A DNA stretch of 33,305 bases, from the NCBI GenBank assembly GCA_903838055.1, contig CAILWV010000050.1, forward strand, positions 1-33,305, read 5' to 3'. The notes under the pieces were generated by a model. That model ran no database searches, was not told where the DNA came from, and saw only the letters and a list, made by a program, of their open reading frames with translations. The stretch comes from an uncultured Bacteroidota bacterium (lineage in GTDB: Bacteria; Bacteroidota; Bacteroidia; Flavobacteriales; Flavobacteriaceae). Position 1 is the first letter of the stretch. Each line of letters begins with the position of its first letter. A program made the translations under genes and the position numbers. Shown piece by piece: positions 30,247 through 33,305 of the stretch.

Positions 30247-33015
30247 ATGAATAAAAAAATTACATCACTATTGATGGTTTTGTTCACTGTTTTAGGGTTT
30301 TCTCAAGATAATAAAGGGAAAATTCAATCCTATTTAGAACAAAACAAAACAAAATTTAATCTAACCAGTCAAGATATAAGTGATTGGTATATTCAGAGTA
30401 CTGGTAATTCAGAATCTACAAAAATTGACACCTATTGGATCATGCAAAGGTATCAAGGGATTGAGATTCACAATGCATTATCTAATGTTTGGGTAAAAAA
30501 TGACGAAATCATTAATGTTGAAAATGGATTTATTCCAAATATTAGTCAAAAAGTCAATACTACAAATCCAAGTTTATCGGTTTTAAATGCTCTTCAAAAA
30601 GGATTTTTAGCGGTTAATGCTTCTACTATTTCTTGTCAAATTACTGAAACAATTAGTTCTACTGAATATAAGATTTCTAATGGAAACTTAACAGAAGATC
30701 CAATTTCAGCTAAACTTGTTTTCCAACCTTTTAAAAATACACTTAAATTGGCTTGGGACTTTACTTTCTATACTCAAGACCATAAACATTTATGGAGTAT
30801 TAGAATGGATGCTAACAACGGAAATTTATTAGAAAAAAACGATATGGTAATTTCTTGTAATTTTGATAGCAAACATAGTTCTACTAAATCTAATTTTTCT
30901 TTTTATAGTAATATCTTTAAAGAAGAAAATTCTGCTTTAACAGCTGCACAAGTTCAAGGAGGATCTTATAGAGTAGTTCCATTTAACTTTGAAAGTCCAA
31001 ATCATCATTCAAGAGATTTAATTGCAAATCCAGAAAACGCAACTGCATCTCCTAGAGGTTGGCACAATGCAAATACTTTAACTGGAACAACAGCAACTTT
31101 AAATTACACTTACACTAGAGGAAACAATGTTTGGGCTAGATCCGATTATGGAAATACAAACCCAACAGTAGCTTCAACAACTTCAACTGCCACTGGATAT
31201 GCTCCAACTAATGCAGGTTTAGTTTTTGATTATCCTTATCCAGGAACATCAGTTGTTGCTAATACTTATATTGACGCTGCTTGTACTAATTTATTCTATA
31301 TGAATAATATTCTGCATGATGTTTGGTACCAATATGGTTTTAACGAAGCTAATGGAAACTTCCAAAATAATAACTATACAACTGTTGCAGCTCCTGCATC
31401 TGGAGATTTTGTTTACGCAGATGCTCAAGACGGATCTACAGCTGCTACACCTACATTAAATAATGCAAACTTTTCTACTCCAGTAGATGGCTCAAAACCA
31501 AGAATGCAAATGTATTTATGGAGTTATAGAAAAATCACACAATTATTAAATGTAAATTCACCTTCAGATATTGCTGGTCCTAAATATGCTAGTGATAATG
31601 GTTTCAATCCAGGTCACGTTAATGTGCCTGTTGCACCTGCTATGATTCAATCGGATATTGTTTTATTTGATGATGGTACTCCAGATGTTCTTCAAACAGA
31701 TAATGCAGATGCTTGCTCTCCTGCAGTAAATGCAGCTGCAATTAATGGACATATTACAATTATTAGAAGATCTACTTCTACTGCTAATGGTGGAACTCCT
31801 TGTACGTTTGTTGCTAAAGTATTAAATGCAATTTCTGCTGGAGCAACTGCTGTTATTATTGTTAATAATGATTCAACTGCTCCTAATTCAAGTATTGGAA
31901 TGTCTGGTGCAGATGCTACAATCAATATTCCAGTAATAAGTTTATCATTAACTAATGGTGAAGCAATTATTACTAAATTAAAAGCAGGAACTCCTGTTAA
32001 TGCTAAAATTCAATCTCCTACTGCGCTTGATGTTTTTGTTAACACCGATGGGGATTTAGATAACGGAGTAATTGCACACGAATTTGGACATGGTATTTCT
32101 ACTCGTTTAGCTGGAGGAAGAGCAAATTCAAGTTGTTTACAAAATGAAGAACAAATGGGTGAAGGTTGGTCGGACTGGTTCGCATTAATGTTGACTATGA
32201 AACCTGGCGATACTGCAACGGATGCAAGAGGAATGGCAACATTTGTAATTAATCAAGATCCAACTGGTTCTGGATTAAGAAATTATCCATACTCAACGGA
32301 TATGACAATTAATCCAGAAACATTTAATACAGTTAATTTAAATCAAGTAGACGATGGAACTGGTAATATGGTTACAGAAACTCATAATGTTGGGGAAGTT
32401 TGGGCTACAATGCTTTGGGATTTAACTTGGGCTTACATAAACAAATATGGTTATGATGACAATAAATATACTGGTACTGGCGGGAATAACAAAGTAATGC
32501 GTTTAGTTTTAGACGCAATAAAATTACAACCATGTAGTCCTTCATTTGTTCAAGCTCGTAATGCAATTATTGCTGCTGACCAAGCAACTACTGGTGGTCA
32601 AGATTATTGTTTGATATGGCAAGTTTTTGCTAGAAGAGGTTTAGGTGTTAATGCTAATTCAGGAAGTAATACATCTTCAATTGATCAGGTTGAAGATTTT
32701 ACAGAACCTACTATTGGAACAACTCCTGCAACTGGATCTAACTGTGTTCTTAGTGTTAACTACTTTCAAAATGAAGAATTATTCAGAGTTTATCCAAATC
32801 CAACAAATGGTTTATTAAACGTAAGAATAAACAACTATATCGGAAAAGTAACTATTCAAGTTATTGATATTAATGGTAGAATTGTTAATGAGTATGCAAA
32901 TGAAGATTTCAATACTGAAAAATCTTTAAACTTAAACAGCCTTCAATCAGGTATGTATATCCTTAAAGTAAGTGGAGATTCTTTGAACTTCACTCAAAAA
33001 ATAATGAAAAACTAA
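30247..33015 (+). CDS. Secreted M36 (fungalysin-type) zinc metalloprotease with PA domain and type IX secretion signal
   Basis: 922 residues from the ATG at 30247; an in-frame start at 30220 would add residues before the signal peptide. In order: signal peptide (1-20, LGFSQ); FTP-like/propeptide region (about 25-220, with IDTYWIMQRYQGIEIHNA); M36 catalytic domain (from about 255) with zinc site HEFGH (611-615) and the third ligand region GEGWSDWFAL; a protease-associated (PA) domain inserted at about 468-595 before the HEFGH; and a C-terminal type A sorting domain (about 845-922, FRVYPNPTNG ... GMYILKVSGDSLNFTQKIMKN) for export by the type IX system. It is expected to act outside the cell or on its surface to degrade protein. 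It has its own promoter and terminator. Confidence 0.95.
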   Translation: MNKKITSLLMVLFTVLGFSQDNKGKIQSYLEQNKTKFNLTSQDISDWYIQSTGNSESTKIDTYWIMQRYQGIEIHNALSNVWVKNDEIINVENGFIPNISQKVNTTNPSLSVLNALQKGFLAVNASTISCQITETISSTEYKISNGNLTEDPISAKLVFQPFKNTLKLAWDFTFYTQDHKHLWSIRMDANNGNLLEKNDMVISCNFDSKHSSTKSNFSFYSNIFKEENSALTAAQVQGGSYRVVPFNFESPNHHSRDLIANPENATASPRGWHNANTLTGTTATLNYTYTRGNNVWARSDYGNTNPTVASTTSTATGYAPTNAGLVFDYPYPGTSVVANTYIDAACTNLFYMNNILHDVWYQYGFNEANGNFQNNNYTTVAAPASGDFVYADAQDGSTAATPTLNNANFSTPVDGSKPRMQMYLWSYRKITQLLNVNSPSDIAGPKYASDNGFNPGHVNVPVAPAMIQSDIVLFDDGTPDVLQTDNADACSPAVNAAAINGHITIIRRSTSTANGGTPCTFVAKVLNAISAGATAVIIVNNDSTAPNSSIGMSGADATINIPVISLSLTNGEAIITKLKAGTPVNAKIQSPTALDVFVNTDGDLDNGVIAHEFGHGISTRLAGGRANSSCLQNEEQMGEGWSDWFALMLTMKPGDTATDARGMATFVINQDPTGSGLRNYPYSTDMTINPETFNTVNLNQVDDGTGNMVTETHNVGEVWATMLWDLTWAYINKYGYDDNKYTGTGGNNKVMRLVLDAIKLQPCSPSFVQARNAIIAADQATTGGQDYCLIWQVFARRGLGVNANSGSNTSSIDQVEDFTEPTIGTTPATGSNCVLSVNYFQNEELFRVYPNPTNGLLNVRINNYIGKVTIQVIDINGRIVNEYANEDFNTEKSLNLNSLQSGMYILKVSGDSLNFTQKIMKN

Positions 33016-33033
33016 ACATTAGTTTATAAAATT

Positions 33034-33067
33034 AAAAAGCGACTTAAATATTTTTAAGTCGCTTTTT
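33034..33067 (+). terminator. Terminator after the M36 protease gene
   Basis: A perfect 15-base inverted repeat (33034-33048 with 33053-33067; GCGACTTAAA / TTTAAGTCGC core) with a four-base loop and following T's, 19 bases past the stop codon. Confidence 0.93.
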
Positions 33068-33082
33068 TTATATTAATTGTCT

Positions 33083-33305
33083 TGTCCTGAAATAGCGATA
33101 CATAAAAAGTATCCTTATGGAAAAACATGAAGAAAGTCGCTATATAAAGCGCACACAAAAAGATTATACCATGTCTTTTAAATTGCAAATTGTTCAAGAA
33201 ATCGAGCAAGGAAGAGTATCAACTTACGAAGTTTGTCGTAAATATGGCATTCAATCCCGTTCCACTATTGTTGGTTGGCTTCGAAAATTTGGTAACTTTG
33301 ATTGG
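33083..33305 (+). mobile_element. Left end of an IS3-family-like insertion sequence (cut by the window)
   Basis: The sequence TGTCCTGAAATAGCGATACA at 33083-33102 looks like an IS3-type terminal inverted repeat (TG... end), 34 bases before a transposase-like reading frame. The right end, orfB and target duplication lie beyond the window, so boundaries and completeness cannot be confirmed. Confidence 0.7.
33117..33305 (+). CDS. IS3-type transposase OrfA (partial, runs off the window)
   Basis: The first 63 codons are open to the window edge. The encoded start MEKHEESRYIKRTQKDYTMS is followed by FKLQIVQEIEQGRVSTYEVCRKYGI and STIVGWLRKFG, a helix-turn-helix of the HTH_Tnp_1 (IS3 OrfA) type that binds the IS ends. 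The normal partner, a DDE transposase OrfB usually made by frameshifting, would lie downstream. The gene is too incomplete to say whether it is functional. Confidence 0.82.
   Translation, partial: MEKHEESRYIKRTQKDYTMSFKLQIVQEIEQGRVSTYEVCRKYGIQSRSTIVGWLRKFGNFDW

Noticed and set aside
31692..31925. Minus-strand open frame inside the PA domain of the M36 gene
   Set aside because: Fully inside a well-supported coding region, with no domain or start context; a codon-bias shadow.
1..33305. CRISPR array, tRNA, rRNA or prophage
   Set aside because: No spaced direct repeats, no cloverleaf-like or rRNA sequence, and no phage structural genes were seen on either strand.

Overview
The window is AT-rich, densely packed chromosomal DNA from a member of the Flavobacteriaceae, most likely Flavobacterium or a close relative. 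The evidence is family content (heptaprenylglyceryl phosphate synthase, DUF4301, DUF3109, a PnuC-type permease, TonB-dependent receptor, M36 protease with a type IX secretion C-terminal signal), the absence of Shine-Dalgarno sequences, and several promoters of the Bacteroidota type (TTG, about 19 bases, TAnnTTTG). Nearly all genes look like vertically inherited core genes. The only clearly mobile DNA is the left end of an IS3-type element at the right edge, plus a small toxin-antitoxin pair.

Layout. 1-165: terminator of ahcY. 166-1482 (-): ahcY. 1610-6166 (+): a tight run of a phosphopantetheinyl transferase, a PcrB-type prenylglyceryl phosphate synthase, a 12-unit heptamer repeat, a PnuC-type permease, a fused NadR-type kinase/DUF4301 protein, and ribosome-rescue hydrolase ArfB. 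6213-8616 (+): promoter, TPP riboswitch and a TonB-dependent receptor that is probably a thiamine receptor. 8672-11979: dinB (-), a CYTH protein (+), an RlpA-like protein (-), a small membrane protein (-) and a DUF3109 protein (-). 12121-13593 (+): MarC, a 66-aa membrane protein and a minimal FAD oxidoreductase. 13594-17406 (-): S41 protease, dCMP deaminase, HupE/UreJ-like protein and class I fructose-bisphosphatase. 17564-23412 (+): GNAT acetyltransferase, aspartate kinase, toxin-antitoxin pair and a 1133-aa predicted outer-membrane protein. 23624-24028 (+): a lysine-rich exported protein. 24331-27976 (+): nrdB and nrdA, separated by a structured leader. 28085-30110 (+): a small unknown protein, a GNAT protein and a dGTPase. 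30247-33015 (+): M36 metalloprotease. 33083-end: start of the IS3-type element.

How genes may work together. The permease, the fused kinase/DUF4301 protein and the riboswitch-controlled receptor could form one vitamin uptake and salvage locus. The family names suggest nicotinamide riboside, but the neighbouring TPP riboswitch raises thiamine as the substrate (PnuT-like). dCMP deaminase, NrdA/NrdB, dGTPase and Pol IV all act in dNTP supply or DNA synthesis but are scattered. Nothing here is an obvious defence island, CRISPR array, prophage or biosynthetic cluster. The strongest leads for something undescribed are the kinase-DUF4301 fusion, the possibility that DUF4301 is a nucleotidyltransferase-like domain, and the multi-hairpin region between nrdB and nrdA.
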